Of a DNA stretch of 64,000 nt, positions 9,183-16,950 are shown one piece after another. The stretch lies in assembly GCF_004345645.1 (NCBI RefSeq), contig NZ_SLWS01000003.1, positions 186,001 to 250,000 on the forward strand. The letters run 5' to 3'. Within the stretch, counting starts at the first letter, position 1. The number at the start of each line of letters is the position of its first letter. The stretch comes from Actinocrispum wychmicini (GTDB lineage Bacteria; Actinomycetota; Actinomycetes; Mycobacteriales; Pseudonocardiaceae). The notes beneath the pieces are model-generated. The model saw only the letters and a program-made list of their open reading frames with translations. It ran no database searches and was not told the DNA's origin. The position numbers and the translations under genes were made by a program.

Positions 9183-9328
9183 TGTCACTCCCCGAAAAGA
9201 GACCGGTCGACAGCCAAAGGCGACTCAGGAAATCGGGATCACAGTAGCACGGAAATGTCGTGGTCGAACAATTTCCGCGGCGGTCAGCTCAGTGCACCGG
9301 TCCAATTCCGCGAGCAATGGCCCTTTCG

Positions 9329-9964
9329 TCACCCATGGTGGCCGTGGGACGTCACAGTGGCGCCTTCGATGACCGTCGCCAGGCACTCGGTGAACAGGTC
9401 GTCCACGGTCCGGCCGGGTTCGAAGTACTCGGTGATGGCGGCGACCACGGTGGGGTGCCGTTCGCTGAACGCGGCCATGTCGAAGTCCTTCAGCCCCACC
9501 GTGTCCGGCCGCGGCGCCTGCTCCTCCAGGACGTAGCCGACGGTGAACCGCTGCACGGTCAGCACGATGACCCTGGCCTGCCGCAAGGGAATCCCGCGGG
9601 CCACCAACGTGCTCATCGCCAGTTCGGAGATCGCCGCCAGGTTGAGCGACAGCTGGGCGGCCGAGATCACCCTGGCGCCGTCCGGGTGGGCGAGCAGCGC
9701 GCGGCGCAGCCGTTCGGCGATGCCCGCCAACCAGTCCTGCCAGCGTTCGTCCGGGTGAGGCCGGGTGAGTTCGGGGAACTCCCGCTCGATGATCACCTCG
9801 GCGACCGCGGTGACCAGGGCGGCCTTGTTGGGGACGTGCCAGTAGAGGGTGGGCGCCTGCACGCCGAGCCGCGCGGCCAGCTTGCGCAGGGTCACCCCGT
9901 CGAGTCCTTCGGCGTCCAGCAGCGCCACGGCCTCGGTGACGATCCGCTGTCGATCCAACGTCAC
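9329..9964 (-). CDS. TetR family regulator with tetracycline-repressor-type C domain
   Basis: A 211-residue repressor. The N-terminal helix-turn-helix (about residues 6-52) contains TLRKLAARLGVQAPTLYWHV, the form typical of TetR itself. The C-terminal ligand domain follows the TetR_C pattern (LAHPDGARVI, RFTVGYVLEEQA). It starts at a GTG and is divergent from the oxidoreductase at 10044. The shared 79-base intergenic region carries two overlapping palindromes, the first close to tetO. It probably represses itself and the oxidoreductase until a small ligand binds. No tetracycline efflux gene is present, so the ligand need not be a tetracycline. Confidence 0.92.
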   Translation of the reverse strand: MTLDRQRIVTEAVALLDAEGLDGVTLRKLAARLGVQAPTLYWHVPNKAALVTAVAEVIIEREFPELTRPHPDERWQDWLAGIAERLRRALLAHPDGARVISAAQLSLNLAAISELAMSTLVARGIPLRQARVIVLTVQRFTVGYVLEEQAPRPDTVGLKDFDMAAFSERHPTVVAAITEYFEPGRTVDDLFTECLATVIEGATVTSHGHHG

Positions 9965-9988
9965 TGTTCTGCATACCTCCGGGGCGGC

Positions 9989-10031
9989 ACTCTATCAGTG
10001 GTAGAGTCTCTCTAACGGTGTTAGAGAGACT
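9989..10031. promoter_or_regulatory. Two overlapping TetR-type operators
   Basis: ACTCTATCAGTGGTAGAGT (9989-10007) is a near-perfect palindrome that differs from the recalled E. coli tetO only at central bases. A second palindrome spans 10005-10031, with 12-base arms (AGTCTCTCTAAC and GTTAGAGAGACT) around GGT. Both sit between the divergent tetR-like and oxidoreductase genes, so a repressor here would control both directions. Confidence 0.85.
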
Positions 10032-10043
10032 GGGTGGGGTCAG

Positions 10044-10994
10044 ATGAAAGCAGCGGTGTTGCACGAGGTCGGCGGCGTTCCCCGGTACGAGGACTTCCCG
10101 GACCCGGTGGCCGGCGCGGGCGAGGTGGTGATCGACGTGCGGGCGGTCGCGGTGGAGAACGTGGACAAGATGATCGCGGCCGGCACCCACTACGCGAGCA
10201 AGGAGTTCGTCGACCGGTTACCGGTGATCCCGGCGTTCGACGGCGTCGGCGAGCTCCCCGACGGGACGCTCGTCGGGTTCGGCCGGCCCCGGCATCCCTA
10301 CGGCGCGCTCGCTGAGAAGACCGTGGTGTCCGCCGACGCGTACATCCCGGTCCCGACCGACATCGACCCCGCGGTGGTGACCGTGCTGGGGACGGCCATC
10401 AACGGGATGTCCGTTCGCACCGCCGCGGGTTTCGTTCCCGGCGAGACAGTGTTGGTCCAGGGCGCCACCGGGGTCGCCGGGCGGCTCGCCGTGAAAGCGG
10501 CGCGGCTGCTGGGTGCCGGCCGGATCGTCGCGACCGGACGCGACGACACCCAGTTGCGGGAAGTCGGCGCGGACACGGTCATCAACACCGCGGTCGACGA
10601 CGACGCGCTGGCGAAAGCGTTCACCGAAGCCAAAGGGGACGGATACGACGTGGTCGTGGACTTCCTGTGGGGCCGGCCCACCGAGATCCTGCTGCGCTCG
10701 CTGATCCCGGACAGTTTCGCGTTCCCGAAGCCGACCAGGGTGATCCAGATCGGCGAGTCGGCCGGGCCCTCGATCGCGCTCGCCGCGGCGAGCCTGCGCA
10801 CCTCGGGCATTGAGATCTGCGGCGCGGCCAAGGGACTCGACGCGGACACCATGCGCGCGTCGTACGAGCAGGTTCTGGCGTGGACGCGGTCCGGCGAGCT
10901 CACGTTCGAGCTGGCGAAGGCGCCGTTGCGGGACATCGAGGCCGCGTGGCAGCGGACTGACCTGCGCGGGCGGCGGCTCGTCGTGGTCATGTGA
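10044..10994 (+). CDS. MDR-family zinc-independent oxidoreductase (quinone oxidoreductase-like)
   Basis: A 316-residue medium-chain dehydrogenase/reductase. The N-terminal GroES-like part is followed by a Rossmann domain with the NADPH-binding QGATGVAGRLAVKAARLLGA. The catalytic-zinc Cys/His set of alcohol dehydrogenases is absent, which fits quinone or enone reductases. The start ATG has a GGTGGGG ribosome site. It is divergent from the TetR gene and downstream of both palindromes, so it is the likely regulated target: a detoxifying reductase induced by an electrophile or quinone. The exact substrate is unknown. Confidence 0.88.
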   Translation: MKAAVLHEVGGVPRYEDFPDPVAGAGEVVIDVRAVAVENVDKMIAAGTHYASKEFVDRLPVIPAFDGVGELPDGTLVGFGRPRHPYGALAEKTVVSADAYIPVPTDIDPAVVTVLGTAINGMSVRTAAGFVPGETVLVQGATGVAGRLAVKAARLLGAGRIVATGRDDTQLREVGADTVINTAVDDDALAKAFTEAKGDGYDVVVDFLWGRPTEILLRSLIPDSFAFPKPTRVIQIGESAGPSIALAAASLRTSGIEICGAAKGLDADTMRASYEQVLAWTRSGELTFELAKAPLRDIEAAWQRTDLRGRRLVVVM

Positions 10995-11071
10995 CCGTAT
11001 CGGGAATCCATTGGCGTGGCGCATGCTTCTCCTGTTAGGACCGGTACGGACCTGACGTGAAGGAGCGGCGC

Positions 11072-11653
11072 ATGGTTTTCGGCTTCCCTGGACGCTGGAA
11101 CGGCAGGCTGACCGTCGACCTGCCGGTGGTGGCGCTGCCGTTGGCCGCGTTGGCCCACTGGATCCGTGGCGCGCCGACCGACGCGGTCATCTTCGTGGTG
11201 GTCACGCTGCTGCTCGTACTGGCCGAGCTACGGGGAACGGACGACGCCACAATGCCGGCGCAGCCGATGCGAGTGCCTGGGTTCGCGGTGATCGCGCTGG
11301 GCCTGCTGGTGTTGGCGTTCGGGCGGGACAGCCTGCCGGTCGCCGTGGTGATCTGCGCGATCGGCCTGTTGGTGCTGGTCGCCGAGTTACGGGACCCGTC
11401 CCTGCCCCAGGGCGGTCCGGTGCCGCGCCGGGCGTGGGTGTGGTCGGCGGTCGGGCTCAGCTGGTGCCTGTGGGAGCTGATCTCGTTCATCTACGAGCAG
11501 GGCGCGGGTGGGTTGTCGCTCACCCACCCGACCATGAGCGACCTGATCGAGCCGATGTTGTCCAACCGGATCGTGCAGGCACTGGCCTTCATGGGCTGGC
11601 TGGCCGCGGGCTTGGCGATGTTACGGGCGGCCGCCGCGGCGAGGCGGTCATGA
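11072..11653 (+). CDS. Multi-pass membrane protein, function unknown
   Basis: A 193-residue protein with about five hydrophobic helices (for example VIFVVVTLLLVLAELRG and GFAVIALGLLVLAFGRD) and conserved-looking Trp-rich loops (WSAVGLSWCLWELISF). ATG at 11072 is preferred to the GTG at 11057, because AAGGAG lies 6 bases before it. The 3-prime end overlaps the next gene by four bases (ATGA), so the two are translationally coupled and may form a complex. It has no recognisable catalytic motif. TTA codons occur in it. Confidence 0.75.
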   Translation: MVFGFPGRWNGRLTVDLPVVALPLAALAHWIRGAPTDAVIFVVVTLLLVLAELRGTDDATMPAQPMRVPGFAVIALGLLVLAFGRDSLPVAVVICAIGLLVLVAELRDPSLPQGGPVPRRAWVWSAVGLSWCLWELISFIYEQGAGGLSLTHPTMSDLIEPMLSNRIVQALAFMGWLAAGLAMLRAAAAARRS

Positions 11654-11853
11654 CCGCCCGGGTCGTCACCGAACTCGGCTTCGGGCTCATCGTCCTCGCG
11701 GCCGTCGCGCTCGCGGTGGCCAGTCACGTCGCACCCCGCCGGATCCCGCCGCTCACCAGCGTGCTGGCCGTGGTGATGCGCCGGCGGACCACCCGGATCG
11801 CGCTCGTGGCGGCCTGGTGGTGGGTGGGGTGGCACTTCTTCGTGGGTCACTGA
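11650..11853 (+). CDS. Small membrane protein (67 residues)
   Basis: It starts on the ATGA overlap with the preceding membrane protein. It has an N-terminal transmembrane helix (GFGLIVLAAVALAVASHVA), a basic loop (RRRTTRI) and a second helix ending in the aromatic motif AAWWWVGWHFF. Small proteins with this WWWxGWHF ending recur in actinobacteria as a conserved unknown family (DUF6186 from memory, not verified). It is probably a partner of the upstream protein. Its last 7 bases overlap the convergent methyltransferase gene. Confidence 0.72.
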   Translation: MTARVVTELGFGLIVLAAVALAVASHVAPRRIPPLTSVLAVVMRRRTTRIALVAAWWWVGWHFFVGH

Positions 11854-12596
11854 ACGGTGGCCGCGGCGACGAACAGCGGCGTCGCCACCAGGAAACGGTC
11901 CGTCCGGGCACGTTCGGCCTGGTCCGCCGTCCAGATGTCGGCCTGTTCGCGGCTGATCGCGCGGCTCCGGTGTGCGGTCTCCACCAGGCCGGTGACCATC
12001 GGGAGCATCGCCGCGTCAGTGATGACGCCCGTGCGCACCTCGACCGTCACGTCGGTGAAACCGTTGTCCAGCAGGAGGTTGCGGTAACGGCGGGCAACCC
12101 GTGGGTTGGGTACGGTGTCGGCGCGGGCGTGCACGATGAGCCGGGTCAACTCCGGGTCGTCGGCATCGATGAGGAAACCGTCCCAGTCCTGTCCGACAAG
12201 CACGATCCGCCCACCCCGCGCCAGCACGCGCCGCGCCTCCACCAACGCCACCTCAGGATCGGCCAACTGGTGGAACACCTTGTCGGCCCGGTACCCCACG
12301 ACTTCGCCGTCGGCCAGCGGCAGGGCGTCGGCACCGGCGAGGCGAAAGTCCCGCCCCGGCCACCGCTCCCGGGCCACCGCCACCATCCGCTCGTCGACAT
12401 CAACCCCGATCGGGCACACCCCTTGCTCAGCGAGTTCCTCGACCGCCCGCCCCGCCCCGCAGCCAACGTCCACGACGGCCTGCCCAGGCGCGAGGCCGAG
12501 CAGGTCGTAGGAGTGGGCGCGCAGTTCGGCCGCGCCGGGCAACGTGTCGGCGGTGTCGAGGAGTCGGACAAGCGAGTCCGTCGGGTCGTGGCTCAT
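11847..12596 (-). CDS. Class I SAM-dependent methyltransferase
   Basis: A 249-residue methyltransferase of the UbiE/Methyltransf_11 type. SAM-binding motif I is VVDVGCGAGRAVEELAE, the acidic residue after beta-2 is in GVDVDERM, and motif II follows. The acceptor cannot be told. The ATG at 12596 sits about 8 bases after the -10 of a MerR-type promoter (12604-12634), so the message is probably leaderless. It is convergent with the small membrane protein. The MerR-type operator suggests induction by a drug, metal or redox signal. No merR gene is nearby. Confidence 0.88.
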   Translation of the reverse strand: MSHDPTDSLVRLLDTADTLPGAAELRAHSYDLLGLAPGQAVVDVGCGAGRAVEELAEQGVCPIGVDVDERMVAVARERWPGRDFRLAGADALPLADGEVVGYRADKVFHQLADPEVALVEARRVLARGGRIVLVGQDWDGFLIDADDPELTRLIVHARADTVPNPRVARRYRNLLLDNGFTDVTVEVRTGVITDAAMLPMVTGLVETAHRSRAISREQADIWTADQAERARTDRFLVATPLFVAAATVQ

Positions 12597-12603
12597 GGTC
12601 GCG

Positions 12604-12634
12604 ATGATGCGACTTCAAGTGCGCTTGAAGTCAA
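12604..12634 (-). promoter_or_regulatory. MerR-type promoter with 19-bp spacer
   Basis: Read on the minus strand: -35 TTGACT (12634-12629), 19-base spacer, -10 CATCAT (12609-12604). Within it is a perfect inverted repeat at 12611-12632 (arms GACTTCAAG and CTTGAAGTC around TGCG). A stretched spacer filled by a dyad is the hallmark of promoters activated by MerR proteins, which untwist the DNA. Transcription would begin almost at the methyltransferase ATG. Confidence 0.8.
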
Positions 12635-12661
12635 CTGCGGTGGTCCGAAGAGGAGGGTGAC

Positions 12662-13684
12662 TCAGCGGGCGAGGCGTTCGGCGAGCCACGCCAGGGACAG
12701 TGGGTAGCGGTAGTCGATGGCGAAGTGGCCGGCGTCGAACAGTTCGAAGTGGACGCGGTCGGCCGGGACACCGGCTGTGGCCAGTTCGGCGCGGAACGCT
12801 TCGGCGCCGAGATCAAGGAACCACTCGTCGTGGGTGCCGGCGTCGATCCACACCGCGCGCAGTGACCTGACGGCTTCTGTGTGGTCCGCGACCATGCGCA
12901 CCGGGTCCCAGTTCAGCCAGCGCTGCCACTGTTCCGGTTGGGGCGCGCCGGTTACCTGGTCGAACGGCAGTTCTGGGGTGCCGTCGTCGCGGGCGGAGAA
13001 ACACGCCGCCAGGGCGAGCAGCTCCACCAGGACGTCGTCGCCGGGTTTGGTGAACGCGGGCCGTGCCTGGAAGTCGCGCCAGAACTGGGTGATGTCGTGG
13101 TCGTAGTTCCGCAGGGCGCGGGCGGCTTTGCCGAAGTCGGGGAGGTAGGACAGTTCGTAGAGGGTGTCGCCGGAGTGGGTGGCGAGGGCGCCGAAGAGGT
13201 CCGGGCGGAGCATCGGGGTGATCATCGAGCCGAAGCCGCCGGAGGACTTTCCCATGATGGCGCGGGACTCGCGGTCGGCGATGGTGCGGTAGTGGGCGTC
13301 CACCCACGGCACGATCTCGTCGCACAGGTAGGAGTGATAGCGCCCGGTGCCGGGCGAGTCGACGAACTGGGAGCCGCCGTACTTGGTCCACGCGTCAACG
13401 TAGACCACGACACAGCCGGGTGTGCCGTTGGCGAACACGGTGTCCGCGGTCTCCGGGAACGGCTGGCGGAACGGGGTGCGGTTGGCCCACATCGACAAGT
13501 GCCCGGTGTAGCCCTGGATCACGTAGACGGTGGGGTAGCGGGTGGTCGTGTCGTCGTATCCGGGCGGGACGTACACCCACAACGGCCGCAGGTGCGGATC
13601 GCCGAGGTGGTTGTCCCGCAACAGCACGGAGTCGAAGGTGTGCCGGTCCAACCGGCCGGCGAGTTCGGCTTCCCAGGGCAGCAT
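12662..13684 (-). CDS. Putative esterase (enterochelin esterase / esterase D-like alpha/beta hydrolase)
   Basis: A 340-residue alpha/beta hydrolase of the putative-esterase family. An N-terminal beta segment leads to RPLWVYVPPGYD and YPTVYVIQGYTG. The nucleophile elbow is GKSSGG, a likely acid is in the AVWIDAGTHDEW region, and the His is in FDAGHFAIDYRY. It has no obvious signal peptide. Relatives hydrolyse siderophore or acyl esters, and a metal-chelate importer lies 3 kb away, but nothing directly links the two. The gene stands alone and its ribosome site is weak. Confidence 0.85.
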   Translation of the reverse strand: MLPWEAELAGRLDRHTFDSVLLRDNHLGDPHLRPLWVYVPPGYDDTTTRYPTVYVIQGYTGHLSMWANRTPFRQPFPETADTVFANGTPGCVVVYVDAWTKYGGSQFVDSPGTGRYHSYLCDEIVPWVDAHYRTIADRESRAIMGKSSGGFGSMITPMLRPDLFGALATHSGDTLYELSYLPDFGKAARALRNYDHDITQFWRDFQARPAFTKPGDDVLVELLALAACFSARDDGTPELPFDQVTGAPQPEQWQRWLNWDPVRMVADHTEAVRSLRAVWIDAGTHDEWFLDLGAEAFRAELATAGVPADRVHFELFDAGHFAIDYRYPLSLAWLAERLAR

Positions 13685-13742
13685 GCCCGGAAGTCAAGCA
13701 TGCCCGGCCCGGCTGGTCAGGTAGTTTTGGGCCAGAGGTGTC

Positions 13743-13878
13743 ATGACGACCATCGAGCAGCTGGCCGACGAGCTTGTCGACGTCATCGCCGACGAGGATC
13801 CGTTGCGCGTGACGATGTGGGGTGTGCGGTCCCGGCCAGGCGCTTGCGGGCGTGGTGGGCCGCCTGGGTCGGCAATAG
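13743..13878 (+). pseudogene. Remnant of a DUF885-like gene
   Basis: An ATG after a purine-rich stretch opens a frame whose first 29 residues (MTTIEQLADELVDVIADEDP, then LRVTMWGVR) look like the start of a DUF885 protein, normally over 500 residues. Sense then breaks off near 13830. Another frame then reads GQALAGVVGRLGRQ and a TAG at 13876-13878, which looks like the C-terminus of a protein. The simplest reading is a large internal deletion that left both ends. The remnant abuts the stop codon of the convergent glycosyltransferase. It could instead be a short real peptide, but the family match at the N-terminus favours decay. Confidence 0.5.
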
Positions 13879-15153
13879 CTAGCGCGGGTTCCCTTGCGCG
13901 ACCTCCTCAACGAGTTCGGCGGCGCGTCGCGGACCGCCGGCTTCGGCGCATTCCGCCTGAATCCGGCGCGCGTGTGTCCGATAACTCGGGTCGCGCAGCA
14001 CCTCGCGTACCGCCGCGCGTAATCGTGCCGGCGATGGGGTCGCGGTCCGCAGGTCGATGCCGGCACCTGACCATGCCACGTGCGCGGCCACTTCGGGTTT
14101 CTCCTCGGTCTCGCCCCCGACCACCAGCGGGATGCCGTGCGCGAGCGCCGCCTGCACCCCGCCGTAGCCCCCGTTGGTGATCATCACGTCGACATGCGGC
14201 AGCAGTTCGGCGTGGGGCACGAACGCCGCTTGCCGGACGTTCGCGGGCGGCGACGCCAGTTCGGTTTCGCCGGTGGTCGCGACCACGAGCACGTCCTCGT
14301 CGGCGAGCCCGCGCACTGTCGGTTCGAGCAGTGATGGCTCATCGTTGGACACCGTCCCCTGCGTCACGTGCACCACCGGTCGGTCGGTACGCAGCTCATC
14401 CCACCACGGCGGCGGGGTGAAGTCGCTGGTACGAGCCGGTGCCAGCGGGCCGACGAAATGCGTGGCGCGGAACAGGTCGGAGCGCGGGTACTCGAACGAG
14501 GGCACAGTGCCGAGCAAGTAGACATCGGGCTGCGCGGCCACATTGCCGGGCGCGTGCGGCACACGTGGCCGAAGACCAAGCCCCGCACGCATTCCGTCGA
14601 CTCGTCGCCACAGCCCGCGCAGCACAAAGTGCTCGACGCCGAAGGCGAGCAGCCGGTTGCGCAGCCGGCCGGCGGGCGACGCGGACGGCCGCAGCCCGAG
14701 CCCGACCGGGGCGGTGTCCCTGCTCCCGAACATGTAGATCGAGGTCGCGACCATGGCGTGCCGGCAGCCGGTGATCTCGTGCGTCAGCCCAGCGCCGAAA
14801 CACATCTCGTCGGCCATCAGCACGTCCGCGGGGAAGTCCGCCAGGATCCGGACCAGGTCACGGTGTTGCGCCGGCGCGGTCTGGACGAAGACCGCGTCGA
14901 TCACCTCCCGGAACATCGTGACGCCCCGCAGCCCGTCGAGGTGCGGAAACGCTTGGTGTCGGTTCTTTCCGCCGAAGTCGTACGCCTCGCGCATCGGCAG
15001 GTACTCGGCACCGGCGCCCTCGACCTTCCGTCGGAAGTGTGCGCCGGTGTACCAGCGGATTTCGTGTCCCCGGCGGGACAGTTCGCCGACTATCGGCAGG
15101 ACAGGGTTGACGTGCCCGTCGCTCGGTGTCGTGGCGACGAGAATGCGAGCCAT
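13879..15153 (-). CDS. GT1-family glycosyltransferase (macrolide/natural-product type, MGT)
   Basis: A 424-residue GT-B enzyme that transfers a sugar from a nucleotide donor to a small acceptor. The N-terminal acceptor lobe begins MARILVATTPSDGHVNP, the MGT signature. The C-terminal donor lobe has VTQGTVSN and the sugar-nucleotide loop HVDVMITNGGYGGVQAAL, then GIPLVVGGETEEKPE. MGT enzymes often inactivate macrolides or decorate natural products. The gene is alone, downstream of the GlxA regulator with a 79-base gap, and not obviously part of a biosynthetic cluster. Xenobiotic or self-resistance glycosylation is plausible. Confidence 0.9.
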   Translation of the reverse strand: MARILVATTPSDGHVNPVLPIVGELSRRGHEIRWYTGAHFRRKVEGAGAEYLPMREAYDFGGKNRHQAFPHLDGLRGVTMFREVIDAVFVQTAPAQHRDLVRILADFPADVLMADEMCFGAGLTHEITGCRHAMVATSIYMFGSRDTAPVGLGLRPSASPAGRLRNRLLAFGVEHFVLRGLWRRVDGMRAGLGLRPRVPHAPGNVAAQPDVYLLGTVPSFEYPRSDLFRATHFVGPLAPARTSDFTPPPWWDELRTDRPVVHVTQGTVSNDEPSLLEPTVRGLADEDVLVVATTGETELASPPANVRQAAFVPHAELLPHVDVMITNGGYGGVQAALAHGIPLVVGGETEEKPEVAAHVAWSGAGIDLRTATPSPARLRAAVREVLRDPSYRTHARRIQAECAEAGGPRRAAELVEEVAQGNPR

Positions 15154-15232
15154 GGCCTCACTCCTGGTGGGCTGGCAGACAAACCGGACGTCAGAGACTA
15201 TCCAACCAAGGGGGCCAGAGCGAGATCCGCGA

Positions 15233-16186
15233 TCAGCCCTGGTGCTGGAAGCCGTGTCGGTACCGCTGCGGACTGGTGGCCAGGTCCCGGGCGAAGTGCG
15301 CGCGTAACGCGTTCGCCGAGCCGTAGCCGGCGCGTTCGGCGATCTGCGGGATCGGCAGGTCCGTGGTCTCCAACAGTTTTCGGGCCAGGTGCAGGCGTTG
15401 CTGCAGCAGCCAGTTCTGCGGGCTGGTGCCCAGGCGCTCCCGGAACCGGCGGGTCAGGGTACGGACGCTCAGCGCGGCGTGCCGGGCGATGTCGGCCACG
15501 GTCAGCGGTTCGCCCGCGTTGGCCTGGATCCAGGTGAGGGTCTCGGCCAGCGAACCGCTGTCGTCGGGTGGCTGGGCGTCGGCGATGAACTGGGCCTGGC
15601 CGCCTTCGCGGGTGGGGGCCATGACCACCATGCTCGCGGCGGTCGCCGCGGCCGCGGCGCCGTGGTCGCGACCGATCAGATGCAGGCACAGGTCCAGCCC
15701 GGCGGCCACCCCCGCGGACGTGTAGATCCGGCCGTCGCCGGTGAACAGCGCCTTGGCGTCCACGAGGACATCCGGGTGCCGGCGGGCCAGTTCCGGCGCG
15801 GCCCGCCAGTGCGTGGTCGCCCGCTTGCCGGCGAGCAGCCCGGCCTCGGCCAGGACGCGGGCGCCGGTGCAGATCGAGACGATCCTGGCCTGGCTGCCGC
15901 GCAGCAGGTCGAGAACCTCGGGCGGCACCTGGGACGTCACGTCGAGACCGGGCACGATCACGGTGTCCGCCTCGGCCGCGACGGAAAGGTCATACGGCAC
16001 AAGGATCTCGTAGTAGCTGATGCCGCCGGCGGTGGCGCTGACGGCGGGCCGTGGGCCGCAGACCCGGACCAGGTACGGGTGGCTGCCGTCGGCGAGTTTG
16101 GCGGTGCCGAAGACCTGGCACGGGATGGACAGGTCGAAGCCCACCACGCCGTCCAGCGCCAGCACCGCGATGACATGTTCGGACAT
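15233..16186 (-). CDS. GlxA-type AraC family transcriptional regulator
   Basis: A 317-residue protein: an N-terminal DJ-1/PfpI-like domain (residues 1-180, with IVSICTGARVLAEAGLL, where the Cys sits at the nucleophile-elbow position) and a C-terminal double AraC helix-turn-helix (SVRTLTRRFRERLG, then IPQIAERAGYGSANALRAHF). ATG at 16186 is chosen because MSEHVIAVLALDGV is the family N-terminus; the frame continues upstream into the ABC ATPase gene as noise. It starts 2 bases after that ATPase stop, so it is the last gene of the importer operon and a natural candidate for its regulator. Confidence 0.92.
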   Translation of the reverse strand: MSEHVIAVLALDGVVGFDLSIPCQVFGTAKLADGSHPYLVRVCGPRPAVSATAGGISYYEILVPYDLSVAAEADTVIVPGLDVTSQVPPEVLDLLRGSQARIVSICTGARVLAEAGLLAGKRATTHWRAAPELARRHPDVLVDAKALFTGDGRIYTSAGVAAGLDLCLHLIGRDHGAAAAATAASMVVMAPTREGGQAQFIADAQPPDDSGSLAETLTWIQANAGEPLTVADIARHAALSVRTLTRRFRERLGTSPQNWLLQQRLHLARKLLETTDLPIPQIAERAGYGSANALRAHFARDLATSPQRYRHGFQHQG

Positions 16187-16188
16187 CG

Positions 16189-16950
16189 CTACCGCCTCGG
16201 CCGGAACGAGAATCGGGGCCGCCCGGCCAGAGTGTCCACTGTGCACTCGACGTCGAAGACGGCGCTGAGCAGCTCGTCGGTGAGGGTCTCGGTGGGTGCT
16301 CCGGCGGCCACCACCCGCCCGTCCCGCAGCACGACCGCGACGTCGGCGTACGTGGCGGCCAAGTCGAGCCCGTGCAGTGCGGCGACGACCGTGATGTCCA
16401 GGCCGCGGACCAGTTCCAGGAACTCCAGCTGGTGGCGGATGTCCAGGTGGTTGGTGGGCTCGTCGAGCACCAGCAGCCGCGGCTGCTGCGCCAGGGCACG
16501 GGCGAGCAGCACGCGTTGGCGTTCCCCGCCGGACAGTTCGCCCAGCCGCCGGTCGGCGAGCGGACCCAGGCCGGTCCGCTCGCAGATGTCGTGGACGATC
16601 TCGTGGTCGGTCGAGCCGAGCCGGTCGAACCTGCCCAGGTGCGGGGTCCGGCCCTGGGCGACCGTCTCGGCGACGGTGAACTCGAACCCGGAATGCTGTT
16701 CCTGCAACAGAACCCCGGTGCGGCGGGCGGCGGCGCGGGCGTCCGAGCGCCACACGTCGTCGCCGTCGACCAGGACCCGTCCGTGATCGGGCCGTTTCGC
16801 CCGGTAGATCGCGCGCAGCAAGGTCGATTTCCCGCTGCCGTTCGGGCCGACCAGGGCCACGAACTGTCCTGTTAGGACGTCCACGGACACGTCGTGCAGC
16901 ACCCGCCGGCCGCCCATCGAGACGCTCACGTTCTCCATCCGCAGGCTCAC
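16189..16950 (-). CDS. Metal-chelate ABC transporter ATPase (FecE-like)
   Basis: A 253-residue ATP-binding subunit of a siderophore/heme/cobalamin-type importer. It has Walker A GPNGSGKST, Q-loop LLQEQHSG, signature LSGGERQR, Walker B LLVLDEPTNHLD and switch His in AALHGLD. It starts at a GTG whose last two bases and following A form the TGA of the permease gene (GTGA overlap at 16947-16950), so the subunits are co-translated. Confidence 0.95.
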   Translation of the reverse strand: MSLRMENVSVSMGGRRVLHDVSVDVLTGQFVALVGPNGSGKSTLLRAIYRAKRPDHGRVLVDGDDVWRSDARAAARRTGVLLQEQHSGFEFTVAETVAQGRTPHLGRFDRLGSTDHEIVHDICERTGLGPLADRRLGELSGGERQRVLLARALAQQPRLLVLDEPTNHLDIRHQLEFLELVRGLDITVVAALHGLDLAATYADVAVVLRDGRVVAAGAPTETLTDELLSAVFDVECTVDTLAGRPRFSFRPRR

